A stretch of 64,000 bases of DNA from Euborellia annulipes (GCA_023213315.1 JAKCPI010031750.1:86694-150693), one strand, 5' to 3'; positions 43,369-56,262 are shown, numbered from the stretch's first letter. The notes: generated by a model not told the origin, from the letters alone. Made by a program: numbers and translations.

Positions 43369-43817
43369 ATAAAAATAAGGCCAGCACGAAAAATATGATT
43401 TTATTCTTATTTTTTGACTTCTAAGCCAGAGAATTTATAATTATATCAAGTAATTTATATTTATATTTATATTTATATTGTTGCCGATTTAATAATAATT
43501 CAATATTTTAACGGAAATAATTATTTTATTTAGCCCAAGGGTTAGTTAGCTTCGAAATAGTTCCATGATATTAGTATTTATAAGATATATCATTGAAAAG
43601 GTATTAATTAAATTAGTCATGCTGCCTGCGTCTGAATAATAGCTTCAAGTTTTAATTGCTAGACACCTGATCACATTACTTGACTGTTTTTTTAAGTTTC
43701 TTGATGTTTTAGACAGACATTCATGCGCATTTTGGAAATTGTCGATTTCTTTTCTATAATAATTTACTGGTAGTTAATAGATCACCTCCTTTCTTTTTCA
43801 TATTACTCCTAAAATAC

Positions 43818-43981
43818 TTTTTTTTTTGGCAATTTAGGCCATATATAGACTAGACTTTTTACGTTAATAAATATTATATAATTACCATATTTTGGATTCC
43901 AGGCATATTTATTTAAGCCATTTGGTATCCAAATATTTTAAATATTCATTGGGTTGCCTGTGATCCGAACCCGTACCCCTT
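43818..43981 (-). mobile_element. SINE, head and part of body
   Basis: GGCAATTTAGGCCATATATA, TTCCAGGCATATTTATTTAA, GCCATTTGGTATCCAAAT and TGATCCGAACCCGTACCCC on this strand; tail truncated. Confidence 0.7.
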
Positions 43982-46170
43982 GTCTTTAAGCCCTTATGTG
44001 GTTAATAATCGAATGTTTTATTTAATTTCTATAATTATTACCGTTAGGCTTTTTTTCTCATAATACCTTTGCTGGTTTTGTTATTTTATTTCAATAAAGA
44101 CGTCCGTTTTAGAATTTTTCAAAGATCACAAAAGAGATATCTTTTTCGATGATAAAAGCCCGAGACTTCAGAATTCAAAGCTTTCCCCCCCGGGGAGAAT
44201 TTTCTAAAGAATATTATAAATAAAATAAGAAAAAAAAAACCTTACTGTTATTTTTGATCCCTCTTGTGAAAAATCTCTACAAGTATTTCACAGCCGACAT
44301 TTTTTAAATATTTTAAAAGTTGTTCGAATAAAAAGAAAAATTTAATTTTAACTATCTATGGACAGGTTGATTTCATTACCCCCTTTCAACAAATCTATCA
44401 TCTAGATCTCGTGATATTAAAATTTATTGATTGATTTCCATTGTAATACAAAAAAAGAGTGTTAAAATATTACAAAACTTGCAAATTAAATTTGCATGCA
44501 ATATTCGATAATTTTTCTTTCTTCCAACTGTTAACGCTTATCAAGATTAATTTGATAAATTTGCCCGATTACGCTTATTAGAAACCATTTTAATACATTT
44601 TCGCGGTGGTTTCTGTATGGGAGGATTCTGCCAAATTTTTCATTAAACCTCAAATTAAATAATTAAATTGAAAATATTCTCTATTTTTTATCTCAATATT
44701 TTTATTTACTATACATATGATCCAAAAACATTTATATTAGAAAATAATTTTTTTTTTGACATTTATGTTATTTCATAATCTGAAAATATTTTCATTTTTA
44801 TATTTATTTTATGTGAGTGTATATCTACTAAAAAATTTTATTATATACCAAGATGTATTTCGTTTAGATTTTATCTCATTTTTGGAATTTACTTTTTTTT
44901 TCATTTTGATCTAGAAAAGTTTGTTTATATTTCTCTGTTTATTTGACATCGTGTCTGTCAAACATTCCGTTTTTTTAATATATTCATCATTATGAAAAGA
45001 TTAAATCCCAAATGTTGGTCCTTAAAAATATCAATCACTTAAAAAAAACATCTGGCTTAAAAAAAAAAAAAATTCATTTTGATTAATAATGCTCAGTTCA
45101 TTTTTTTTGGCGAATACTTATTTCTCATTTAATTCACCCCCCATTAAAAATGCTTCCCCCTAAGGTGACTCGCCATCAGATGAAATGAGGATTTAATTTC
45201 ACGGACATATTTGATGATGTTTCGTATAATTTAATATTAAGAATTGATTAATGGGCAAAACACGCGGTGCATTTATCGACTTGCATAAAACTCCCTAGGA
45301 TTTTAATAAATCAAATTGTCAGCTCTATAATTGGTATTCAAATGAAAGATATGAAAATTTTCAGATTAGAACGTTTTGAGACTAGGCTCGATTTAAACTT
45401 TTTTCTATGCTTATAAATAAATTAATTTTATCTATTTTCAAAGGAAACTGCCCTTGATCTACTTAAAAGATCAAATTTTAGTACAAAAACTATTATTGGC
45501 CTATACTAGTTTTATCATATAGACTATTTAATTCTAAAAGTTTCCCACTAGAATTGTTCAAATGAAAAATTTGATGTACATATGCAAAAAGCTTTGTTTT
45601 ACCTTTATTTTATAAATAGTTTTAACGTTTGTTAAATTCCATACATTTTCATTCAATGGAAATATTCATTTCCATTTGAATAAATTTAAGGAATTTATAT
45701 CACAAAGAGAGTTCAATCATTAAATTCTCATAATGCAAAATGAAATAAGAAATTTTTTTAAACAAAATTTCATATTATGCTATTCAAATTCTTTTTTTTA
45801 TTAAATTTTTGTATTAGTATTATTTATGAGAAAATATTTATGATAAAAGCCTTATAACCCTGAGTTGAAGGCAATTCGAGTTCTAATCCTTCTAATGGCA
45901 AAAAATTATCCAACTCTATTTGATTTGCCTCCTCCTGAGAAAGGAAATGGGAACCCATCTCAGTATTATTCCCATCTATTCTGACTAATGTGTAAATAGA
46001 TAGAGTTAGTATTATTTAAATTTTTTGAGATTTTAAAGGATACTCGTTACAAGATCCCCAATTATAAAAACAGACCATCATAAGCTACAAGCCTGTCAAA
46101 AACGAAAAACTCTAAATTGACACTTGTACAATGGAGACGAGTCTCATTCATATATTTTCTATTTGTGATG

Positions 46171-46203
<33 letters not shown>

Positions 46204-46840
46204 AAAATGTTAAACCTAAAAAATATCAGAAAATGTATTCGTTAAAATTTAACGATATATTTAATATAACAATAGAGTAATCGCCGAGAGTAAGCACAGG
46301 TTTCATTCAAACCTCACTTAAGTTGTGTTATTAACGCCATCCAAATTAAGTATTAAAGTATTGGACTCTTTTTACAAATATTATATTAAAAGAAGAATAT
46401 TTTTGTTATTTATTTTACGGCGTTTCGAGCTTCTTCGCTCAATACCGGGGTTGAGTACATTTGAGATACAATTTGATCCATAACAATACAAAATGATTAC
46501 GATGTGACGACATTCTTTATAACATAAGAAAAATATAATAATAGCTACCTCTAAACCCCTGACCAGCATGTTCATTTTATTTATTCTAGTTTATAATCAA
46601 TTTAGATAATCAATGTGTACATATGTTCATTTAATTATAATCAAATTTGAACCAATTTTATTTTTATACGTACAAGGATCATTATTATACAATCCTTTGT
46701 GGTTTAGACTTGCTCTTTTAAAAAAATAACATGAAATTTTGAATGTGTTAACTAATTTTAATCATATAATTATCATAAGGTAATTATTTTCTCGTTCGTT
46801 TGCATCTTATAATTAGACTCGGTGTTCTTTTATTCCCAAG
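43982..46840. other. AT-rich stretch, no gene; long A tract
   Basis: Contains a run of about 29 A at 46173-46201. No repeat family of the window, no coding or RNA signal found. Confidence 0.4.
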
Positions 46841-47110
46841 ACGCAGCTGCGTCCCCCCGCCCCCCTCCCCCACTCCTCTACTCTTTTACTCTTCCTTACC
46901 TTTTTTCTCTTTTGGGCTGATAAATCGATGATTTTAGGGCCCTGTCTATAGACAGGCTGTGTTCAGCATTGAAATGACTCATTCCCTTTTTCTCGTTGCC
47001 GGATGTCCGTCTGTTTTATAGCTTTCTTTGCCTCCAAGCAGTGCTTAAGAAGCTGTCCAGCTTTATCTCAAGCTCGGGGACTATTTTTCACGCCTTATAT
47101 AGAAAAAGAT
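46841..47110. other. Unique GC-richer block
   Basis: Starts with CGCAGCTGCG and a C-rich run (46853-46873), then a pyrimidine tract and mostly balanced sequence to about 47090. Not repeated in the window; no open frame of note. May be a conserved non-coding element. Confidence 0.3.
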
Positions 47111-47397
47111 ATCCAAATATAAATTATCACTGTCATTAGGTGTTCATCGAAAAAATCATAAGTTCATTTGATAAATTTTGAGATTATTTTGATAATTTAA
47201 TGAGGTTCTCATCTTCATTTGAAAAATCAAAACAGTTTTAGACAATTATCGAATTAGAAAGGAAACCATCAAATCATTATTCAAGATAATGTATGTGATT
47301 TGCAAAAATTTTAATCACATTGAAATGACATATTTTACTACTTTAATTTGCATATAATCACAGGTATATTTTACAATTTTTATATGTTTATTTCTTG

Positions 47398-47475
47398 GTA
47401 GGCTAAACTTCCCATGATCTCAGCAAATAGATACGTTGGGGATCCTGGGTTCGATTCCCCGAAAGTCTTGGGAAG
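47398..47475 (+). repeat. tRNA-like sequence
   Basis: GGATCCTGGGTTCGATTCCC is a full B-box arm and TTGGTAGGCTAAAC may be a decayed A box. Acceptor stem cannot be formed. The B-box arm matches that of the SINE at 60055-60265. Confidence 0.45.
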
Positions 47476-50400
47476 GAGGGCGACTCCATCAAAAAACATA
47501 CAAAAATATTATATTAAATATAAATTATATCAATGACTTCCGATGGGCTCTTGTTTCTCGAGGACCACCTATCTCGATTTTCAGCGATTCTTGCTTAAAA
47601 ACACCAATCTTGGTGGCTGTTGTTCATTCTTGTCAGGCCCGCGGGCAAAATTAAATTTAACCTCAATAAAGATAATTAAGCATTATATTCTTATTTTTTT
47701 ATTTATAGAATCATATACAATACTTATATATTCTATAATATAAACAAAACTCTTTTTACCTTAATTAACAAACTTCAAACAAAAAAAAAAAAATAAAAAA
47801 ATAAAAAAAAAAAAATATAATATAAATATAAATGGGAATCGAAAGTGTTTTTGTTTCATCTCATATTTCAATTGAAACTAAATTGAATTGCACTTCTAAA
47901 TGAAAGATATAAATCTTACTTAATTCTAATTATTTCTTAAAATGTCAACTACCAACAAAAGAGAAACAATTAGACTTTTCAATTTAAAATATTAGTTTTT
48001 TTTTAAAGAGAAATATATTTTAACTGTATTTAGAATGAATTCTTTGTATTTTTTATGTTCGCATGATGGGGGATTGAGAGAAAATAAAAGAATTAATTAA
48101 AAGAAAATATAAACTGACTGCTTTCTTTAATATGATTTCAAATGAGAAGTTTCTTCTGTCTTTTTTCAATCAAAGATTTAGTTATGTTATACTGATTATT
48201 ATTTCACTGCGATCCTGGTGGCTTTTTTTAAATTTATAGTTCTATTGTTTTTTCCTCTTGCTTGTGCTCTTTATTATTTAATTTGTAAAAGTTAATTCAC
48301 ATTTTTACTCTTGTTATAAATGCCTAAATTGACATTTCACAAATATTTTTTAAATTCTTTCACTCAAAAGTACTTACAATTAATTATTTTTTTCTCGAAC
48401 AAACAACATTCACGTCCAACTCGCCTTTGAAACAACCATAAATCACTCTATTTTTAAAGAGTAAATACTGTACTTACTTTTAAAACCAATTTTATTTTAT
48501 TGCTCTATAAAGGAAGATTCGATTTAAAAAGAAACCTAAGAATTCTCTCATGATGGCTTATGGCTTCACCTCTCTAAAATTAAACTCTTCAAATTTCCAA
48601 GAGGCTCTTTAATTTTGAAGGGTGCTTATTATATATTTATACAGATATATTCCTCCCCTTTCAGCCATGCATGCAATTCTTCGCATTATTCGCCTTTTCA
48701 ATAATTAGCATTTTCCTTACATAAGAAAGAGAGTTGATATATTAAATTAAGGAAGTTTTTATTTATTATTTTTATTATTCGCTTGAAGTATGTCCAATCA
48801 ATAGTCTTTGTATTTAAATTCTTTGTGTTTGTAGAGCCCTTAGGGCTGTTACACTTTGAATGGCCACGTGTGTGTAGCTTTCACATTACAAGTGTCACCT
48901 AATGGCCCGGAGGCAGTGATGAGGAATGCATCAAGTGCTCTAGACTTGCAGCTACAAAGCGTCAAGTGCATTTCGAGTTGCACTTTAGCAAATGCTTCTG
49001 ATAGTAGAACGACTCCTTAAACTCTTTAAAAAGATATTTGTCAGTTATTAACGACAGTTTTTAAATTATCATTATAAAAAATAAATAAAAATTGCAATTA
49101 ACAAAAACTGAATTATTGAATTTCCAATTAGAATTGAATTCAATTTGAAGTTTTATTTTTTTTTTATCCTTTTTAATATTATACATTACAGAAGATGATT
49201 GTAATTTAATTCACTTTTAATGATTCAGTATATAAAAAAAAAACAATTTTACCCTATTTGCATTTTGATTGGGAAAAATAAGTTTTTACCTGTTTTTTTT
49301 TTTTTTTATCTCCTTCCCTCATTTAAAGCCAGATGGTAAAGGGTTAGAGACCCAATCTTTACGGTTATTTAACATTCTTTTTTTAATTAAAAATAATAAG
49401 CAACAATCTTTAAATTTCCAATTACTTGATATTTTTTATTAAATATTCTTTTTTTAAACTTGACTGATGAAATTTTATTTAACTTTCTAATCATGAATTA
49501 AAATTGGCTTTATTATCTTATAAAATATAATACCTATCAATATTAAATGAGACGAAACGCGAAAAAATTAATTTTTGTTTTGTTTCGGCTTGTGGGGTAC
49601 CAAGAACATATTTAATAAACTTAATGATAGTACAAATACATCTCTTGTTTCTAAGGGCAGTGGTTCACTTCTCCGTCGTTTGATTAAAATTATAATAGCT
49701 TTGAAATTCATTTATTAAAGACAAAAAGGTAATGTAAAAAATATTTTAAAATCGAATGTAAAAAACATTCACTTTAAAAATAAATAAATGTCAAAAATAC
49801 TTTTCCGTTTCCCTCTTCTACTTTTGAATAAGCCTATAATATTTAATAACCTGAATCAAATAAATAATAAATCTCGCGAAATCGAGTTAAACGAAGGCCC
49901 AGATTGTGTACTGAGTTCCGATTTAACCCTTTTATCATCACTTTAGATTTTCAACCCTTTCAAAGTCACGTATATATTTTTTTTTTGTATCTTCCTCTCC
50001 ATAAAAGGGACGGTTGTCGGCCTTTAGATGAACATATATCGATAATGTTAAAATGGAAGGGGAAGAATCCAGGAGATGGGATCAGTATGTAACCATGTGT
50101 AGAGAATCCGATTGGTTGTAATTCGATGTAAGGCTTGAATGTTATGCTAACGCACGTTCTGTACGTTTTCGTTATGTTATGATACGCCCCAATGCATTAT
50201 GGGCTTTGGTTGGCCAGTCAAATTATTGGATGTTTTGCAATAACCGACCGCCCAGTTTATTCGCATTATCTGGTTAAAGTAATACACTAATAATATTCGG
50301 ACAATATGAAATTTATATAATTGCTCTGGAGAATATTGCTATCATAAAAGGAGACATCTAAAGATTCGTTTTATTTTGAATAAATTTACTCTTTTCGAGA

Positions 50401-50527
50401 GAAAGATAAAAAATATTTTGTATTCTCTTTAGGCATGTGTCAGTGTCAGTATTTACATGAAGTTGTAGGGGTGATTTTTTTAAATGAATAAAAAGCTTTT
50501 TTTCAGTTATAAGATAGATATACGTAG
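47476..50527. other. AT-rich stretch with one unique GC-richer block
   Basis: 48840-49015 is less AT-rich, contains the E-box GCCACGTGTG and repeated CAAGTG words, and follows TTTGTGTTTGTAG, a weak acceptor. 50100-50290 is also less AT-rich. Neither yields a convincing exon. No repeat families seen. Confidence 0.35.
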
Positions 50528-50731
50528 TTGATGGTTCCAGTGAATGAAACAAAGATTTTTTTCTAAGTCCATGTTATGATCACAATTCATGACTTTATTC
50601 AGAGTAGATGTTTACACTCATGTAATAACAGCTAACGCACTGACAACTTTCAATTCCTGAAGAGGGTCACGTTTTATAAAAGAAACGTTGATTTAGAAAA
50701 AAAACTTTGTTTCATAGACTGTAACCATCAA
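50528..50731 (+). mobile_element. Palindrome with hammerhead-like core
   Basis: Arms 50528-50566 and 50693-50731 pair (ATGAAACAAAGATTTTTTTC with its near complement; TTGATGGTT with AACCATCAA). CTGAAGA at 50657-50663, GAAACGTTG at 50682-50690; AATTC before and GATTT after give partial stem I pairing. Stem II is weak. Confidence 0.5.
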
Positions 50732-50833
50732 AAAAATTTTTCTTTTTCTAAGACATGATTCTATCATATTATATCGAACCCAACTCTTCAACAATAAATA
50801 ATTGTTAGTATTTTAGTTGTGACTGTTGAGTTG

Positions 50834-50999
50834 TATCAAGGAAGGATTGCAAAAGCAGAGACTGGCAGCCATATTTTTTCTTTAAATATTTTATTAAGCC
50901 GACGTTTCGGTCTCGATCTTCAAGATCTAACATTGGCCCAATAAAATATTTAAAGAAAAAATTTGACTACTAGTCTGCTTTTGCTACCCTCTCTTGATA
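50834..50999 (-). mobile_element. Palindrome with GAAACGTC motif
   Basis: Arms of ~60 bp: TATCAAGGAAGG, GCAAAAGCAGA and TTTTTTCTTTAAATATTTTA pair with the right side ending CTCTCTTGATA. On the minus strand the spacer reads TTGAAGATCGAGACCGAAAC, then GTCGGCTTAAT: the hammerhead-like order with a C-to-T change and half of stem II lost. Confidence 0.6.
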
Positions 51000-53084
51000 A
51001 TAAATAATTATATTTAGTACCATTCAAATTTATTCATATTTTGGTTTTAAAACCAATTTTATTATTTATATTCCAAAATAATAGATCTAAACTTTGATCC
51101 CTAGAGATTCATGTTTAGTAAAATTGACCTCTTGAACTTGAGTTGAACTTTTATTGTTCCCCTAACACCCTCGGAAAATGACAAATAAACGACCACCATT
51201 TGTCGATATCAGAGCCGGACAAAAAATACAAAATTCTCATAAAATTTAAATGATGAATTTTTATCTCTCTTGTTATATGCACATATTATTTATCCAAAGA
51301 TATTTTTGTCCTTTCTGTTGCTGAGGCCATTTTCGATAGTTTCAATAAAAGCAAAGGTGAACCGGGGGACGTTCAACAAGCTGATTCCTAGGAGTCCCTG
51401 ACCCAAAGTTTCACTACACTTGGCATTGCTTAACTGGAATGATTTTGGTGACTGTTTCCGTATCAGTTACCAGGCCCATTGACTTATTCAAAGATATAAA
51501 ATCCTTTGAATAAGCCGGGGGCCTTTTGCACCCCATTATTAATATTTCATTTTGTTTTTCAATAAAAGCAAAAAACAAACTTCAAAGAACACTCTCTGTT
51601 TCTATAAATACAATTATCCTTAAAAAAAAAAAATAATAATAATTTTTCATTCCCCTTAGAAGGATTCTCTCTATTAAAAATTTCGACCGATTCTTTCAGA
51701 GAAATTTTATTTCGTTCAAAATTTAATTTTTTATTGGTTATATTATTATATGAATAATTACTATATTACAACATGAATAATTTAAAATAATTATTCTGCT
51801 CCTTTTTTTAAAAACTCAAGTATCTGATCCCATTTAAATATAGACCTACCTGCAACGTCAACTTGTTTAATTTTTTTATTTTAAAATGAAATTATTACAT
51901 ATATTTCTCTCTTTCTACCTTTAAATGACTTCTTTCTTTATAATATCCAGCTTTTTTTTTCCTTTGTGAAAATTTAATTTAATTAGGTTTCATTTCAAAA
52001 CAAACCCATCCCTATTCCCTCCCCTTTCAAACTCCATCGAGTTAGAACTCGTACTTTGTTATTCTGAAAATCTTTTCTCAAGTTTTCATTTTATTAATGC
52101 ATGATAAGACATCAATATAAAGATTCTAATTTCCTCAATAAATATTTATAAAATTCCTCTACTCAAGAAAAGGAGAGAAGGGGAAAAACAGCGGAGGGGG
52201 TACTTTGTTTAAGCATAATTCTATCTTTTCCAACTTCCTCTTGGCATTCATATTAAAGAACATAGACACACGAACACCAAAGAAAGGTCTTTAGAATGCA
52301 TTAAACGCCTCATCAAAAGCCCCGAAATAGTCTCTTTTTTATTCGACAACACTCCCTCTTTCTTGTCTCATTCATTCTTCTTTATAAATATGTCAAACAC
52401 TAATGACCATCAGCTGAGTTTATTTTATTCAACTTAGCCAACCATTTTTTTTTTTTATCATTTTATCTCCTCTCGCAAGCAACCCTTACTTCATGACTGT
52501 ATTTTTTTCAATAAAAAAAGTGTATAAAACTTTATGTACAAGCATAAAATTTTATTTAATTTACCCCCTTAGCTTCGAAGAAGGGAATTATTTTTTTATT
52601 AGCGTTTTTCTTCGGATATGAATAAATCAAACTTTTTTTTACCGAATGACATGTAGAAGAGGGATGGTATTATAATCATACAAAAAGTGATATTGTAGTA
52701 TTATGATGGGTGAAAGATGAATGAATGAAGTTGTGTGTTTGGTCAGGTTTTTCTCATAGTTCCACTAAATCAATATTTAACATGTTTTATTTCTTCTCTC
52801 TTACCTTGAAGGTCTTGCTTAATGATCTAGAAGTGATTGGTTCGCTTCCCGTAAGGGGTAAAATTATATTGTTTACCAATTCATTTAAATAAATATAAAT
52901 GTAGATAGCGAAAAATTAATCATATACCCAAACAGAAAGGTTTATTTATTGTAAATCTTGTCCTAAAAAATAATAATAGATTTAAAAAAATTGAAAACTA
53001 AGAAACCCAACAGCAAAAGCAAAACCTTATTTTATTAATCAAATTTGAATCGCTCATCATTCCTTCATTATTTTTACTTTCGCT
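51000..53084. other. Mostly AT-rich, no gene; one GC-richer patch
   Basis: 51320-51545 is less AT-rich. It has TTATTCAAAG / CTTTGAATAA (51483-51512), a perfect 10-bp hairpin, followed by GGGGGCCTTTTGCACCCC. This could be a decayed LINE 3' end, but no protein similarity is readable. A B-box-like GGTTCGCTTCC lies near 52840. Confidence 0.4.
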
Positions 53085-53775
53085 TACCTCTATATATATA
53101 TGTTAATATATATATATATATAGAGAAAGTATTAGATTCATGTCAAAAATTGTATGTCGAGATTTTGATTGATATATACGTTTTGAGGTCCCCTGAATAA
53201 AAAAAAATGGTCTTCGCGAGGTGGTATGTCTTTCTGTCTGTCTGTGTGTTTGTGTGTGTGTCTGTTTGTCTGTGAACAAAATATCTCAAAAACTAAAAGA
53301 GCTAGGAGGAGGTTGAAATTTCATATTTAAGTTAGGCATCCCCATGGGACGTGACACGAAGCTTTTGAACAAAATCGATCAGAGTACTAGTAGTTCACTG
53401 ATGCACTTTTTCACTTTTTTTTTTCTCTAAATTTGCTCCAACGATTTTTTTTTTTTAAATTCCAAAATCAATTTTTTTTTTTTTAGATTCTCTTTAAAAT
53501 GTATATTCTCATTTTGTCATTGAAATCTTCTGAAGACCATTTTACTCTTGTACTTCATAGGAAAGATAGGAGAAATGGTTGCCATGGTAACAAAATATAA
53601 ATATTTTTCCATACTTATAAATTTTACATCTTGAAATTTGAATGTACCGCACTGTCTGGAACTAAATATATGTCGAGACGAAAAAGAAAAATCTGGTGTG
53701 ACAAGCGCAGAACACAACTTTCGATTACCGAAGGTAAGAGAAAGTTGTGTGGTGTCGCGTTACACCAGATTTTTA
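53085..53775 (+). mobile_element. Repeat C, longest copy
   Basis: Full order: TACTTTCGCTTACCTC, (AT)n, GAGAAAGTATTAGATTCATG, GTTTTGAGGTCCCCTGAAT, TCTGTCTGTGTGTTTGTG, AGAGCTAGGAGGAGG, GATCAGAGTACTAGTAG, TTGCCATGGTAACAAAATAT, then the terminal hairpin CTGGTGTGACAAGCGCAGAA...GTTGTGTGGTGTCGCG and ACACCAGATTTTT. About 690 bp, no coding capacity, no clear target duplication, so the class is open. Confidence 0.85.
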
Positions 53776-54346
53776 AAATATCAATAGGTTTCACAAAAAT
53801 ATCACATTAAAGTAAATAATTCGTTTTAGGATGTTACTTTGATCTTTATTCACATTCAAAATTTGAGCTAACTCATCGAAAAGTTGTTCAAAAAAAAAAA
53901 AGAGGATTGTAATTAATTCACGATTCTGGATAACTCATTTCTTGTGTGTTAAAATCGAATTAAAAACTAAAAAGCAAAGCTAATGTCATTTTGTTATATC
54001 TAAATGTATTTAAGTTTTAACTTGTTGTTGTAATTGACTTTGTTTCAAAGTTGAAATGTCATTAGAGGGTGGCTCCAACCATTTGGCTTTTAATTGCGCT
54101 TAAGATCAAAAGATTTATATATTCTATTGCTATTATGCACAAAGGCTAATATATACTAATTTCAACGGCGTTTTGGTTTTCAATCAATAAACCAAAACAA
54201 TACCACAAATTTGTTAGTACAACCATTTGATCTTGTCTTATCTTCAGAGGCTTTAGAGAGCGTTATCAGGAGGGAATTGTAGCCCCTTTTTCATCTGACT
54301 ACAAACATCCAAGCCTACATCACTTAGTTTATAAGGATATTTATTA
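53776..54346. other. No gene; degenerate hammerhead-like trace
   Basis: On the minus strand near 54240 CTGAAGATAAGACAAG is followed, after a long gap, by CCAAAACGCCGTTG (54160-54175). A short hairpin GTTTTGGTTT / AAACCAAAAC lies at 54172-54200. Too decayed to call. Confidence 0.35.
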
Positions 54347-54694
54347 GTGTGGGCCGAAAAAACTCATTTTTTTAATTCAAAGTTGTAATAGCGCTGAAAA
54401 GTTGCGAATTATATATTCAACAATAGATAAAAAAAAATCAACAAAATTTTTCAAAATCAGTTGACATCTTCCGGGCGGGCGAAGGACCTAAAGCAGCGTT
54501 TTCCAAACTGTGAGGCGCGCCTCCCTAGGGAGGCGCGAATATTGGCCACCAAGATCAATTTTCCAAATGATTGCTAGTTTTATGAATAAAATAATAAAAT
54601 AATTTAGAAGATTCTGGGACGGAAATTTTCCTTAATTAAAAACTCGATGATGGCACCATCAGTAGACGGTGCCACTGCGGCTGATCGAGTTTTT

Positions 54695-54976
54695 TTTTTT
54701 TTTTTTTTCTTTTTTAAACACTCACACTTTTTTCTCATTCACACTCACACTCACACACCCATTCATACAGTCTTTTCGGCAACTCAGGCCATTTAAGACT
54801 TTAGACGATATCCGTTATTTATTACGATACAATTAAGGGGGTCCAGGCATTCTTATTTAAGCCATTTGGTATCCAATTGGCTTAAAGAAAATCATCGGAC
54901 TGCCTGGGGTCCGAACCCGCGACGTTTGGTATATGAGGTTAGCACGCTAACCTCTACGCCATGCCCCGAGGGCTTT
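54695..54976 (-). mobile_element. tRNA-derived SINE with 11-bp TSD
   Basis: ATCGAGTTTTT is present on both sides (54684-54694, 54977-54987). Minus strand: head CCCTCGGGGCATGGCGTAGA, GTTAGCGTGCTAACCTC, GCGGGTTCGGACCCCAGGC, body, GTTGCCGAAAAGAC, TG-rich tail, A-run. This is the most complete copy and gives the best consensus head. Confidence 0.93.
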
Positions 54977-55530
54977 ATCGAGTTTTTAATTAAAATAATA
55001 AATATGAATAAATAAAAAAAATATTTTTATATAAATTTATATTTTCTAATATTAAAAATTTTTGTTTTTGAATTATTTTATTAAATGGGTTAAATGGGGG
55101 GGGGGCGTCATACGATTAAATATTTTTAAGGGAGGCGTTGTAACATAAAGTTTGGAAACCACTGACCCAAAAAAGACTCATTCTAGAAAATTATACAATG
55201 TGTAAAAAACAAAGGCGGATAAGATTGAATTAGGGGTTGAAAAATTGAAAAAATGTTTTTTAAATTTATTTTAGCTAAATCGAAACCAAATAAATAGAAA
55301 ACATTCAAAAAATTGCGTTTATTATTATTTTAAAATATTAAGGGTTGATTAGGGGGGATGAAGGGTTGATTATTTAAGAAAGGCCTTGGAATATTCCAAA
55401 TCACTTATTAACATTTGTTTCCAGTTAGATTAGAGGAAAAGGTATTTTTTTTACTTTTAATAAAAAGGGAATTGTTATTTTCATTTGTTTTATTCCTATA
55501 CAAACAGAGAGAGACAAGTCTATCTCTCGT

Positions 55531-55667
55531 TCAGTCGAGCGCGTGGCCGAGATGCAGGCGCTGCTCTTTTTTTGTGTTTAAAGTGAATCAAAGTGAATAA
55601 TTAATATAGTGTAATACACCCTGACCTCACCGTCAACCAGCACACCCTCTTGAGAGTCTTATTAAAG
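55531..55667 (+). promoter_or_regulatory. Possible start site and 5' exon inside the hAT element
   Basis: TCAGTC at 55531-55536 matches the arthropod initiator; TATACAA lies about 35 bp upstream. A balanced-composition segment follows, with a 9-codon minimal frame (MQALLFFCV, start 55552), and TTAAAGGTAATT gives a donor site at about 55668. It sits in the non-duplicated middle of the hAT element, so it could be the old transposase promoter and leader exon. Coincidence cannot be excluded. Confidence 0.25.
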
Positions 55668-56262
55668 GTAATTATTATGCATTTTATCGTTGAAAAAAAA
55701 AAAAAAATGATAGAAACCAATAATTTGACTGCTAAAAACGATTCTTTTGAATATGAAATTAAATATTTTGTTTTTCACTAAGGGTAGAATATTGGCCACC
55801 AAGATCAATTTTCCAAATGATTGCTAGTTTTAATATAAATAAGAATAAAAAAAAAAAAATATTTTTATATAAATTTATATTTTTTAGCATTAAAAATTTT
55901 TGTTTTTGTATGGGGGGGGGGGAGGCGTTATAAGATGAAATCTTTTTAAGTGAGGCTTGGTAACATAAAGTTTGGAAACCACTGACCTAAAGTTTGACAA
56001 AATATAAAAAAAAAAAAACTTCATTTTTGCGATTATTTTTTTTTCGAATTAGATGTTTTCATAATGTAATAGTTTGTAACGTCTTCAAATACAGCCTAAA
56101 AACATTATATTTTAATTTGGTTTAGATCATTTGATATCTTCCGGTCGCGCAAAGGACACAAAATTTGCCAAAATAATGAAAAAAGTTAAATTTTTACGCG
56201 TTTTTTTTTTTTTTTTTAAATCTTTAATATACTTTTTTGAAGAAAGAGAAGCAGCTAGTATT

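Larger units (their letters stand above)
54494..55984. mobile_element. hAT element with perfect TSD and internal duplication
   Basis: Left end CAGCGTTTTCCAAACTGTG, right end AAGTTTGGAAACCACTG, both flanked by ACCTAAAG (54486-54493, 55985-55992). A second copy of the right end stops at 55164 and is not followed by the duplication. The word GAATATTGGCCACCAAGATC occurs at about 54537 and 55788. So the element carries an internal duplication of its left-interior and right-end sequence. It has GC-rich left hairpin GAGGCGCGCCTCC. A SINE is nested at 54695-54976. The 55165-55790 part is unique and may derive from the autonomous parent. Confidence 0.85.

Noticed and set aside
46173..46201. Processed pseudogene poly-A tail
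   Set aside because: No coding remnant or target duplication upstream; taken as a plain A tract.
53157..53775. Repeat C as a LINE or LTR element
   Set aside because: No reverse-transcriptase traces, no terminal direct repeats and no consistent target duplication; left unclassified.
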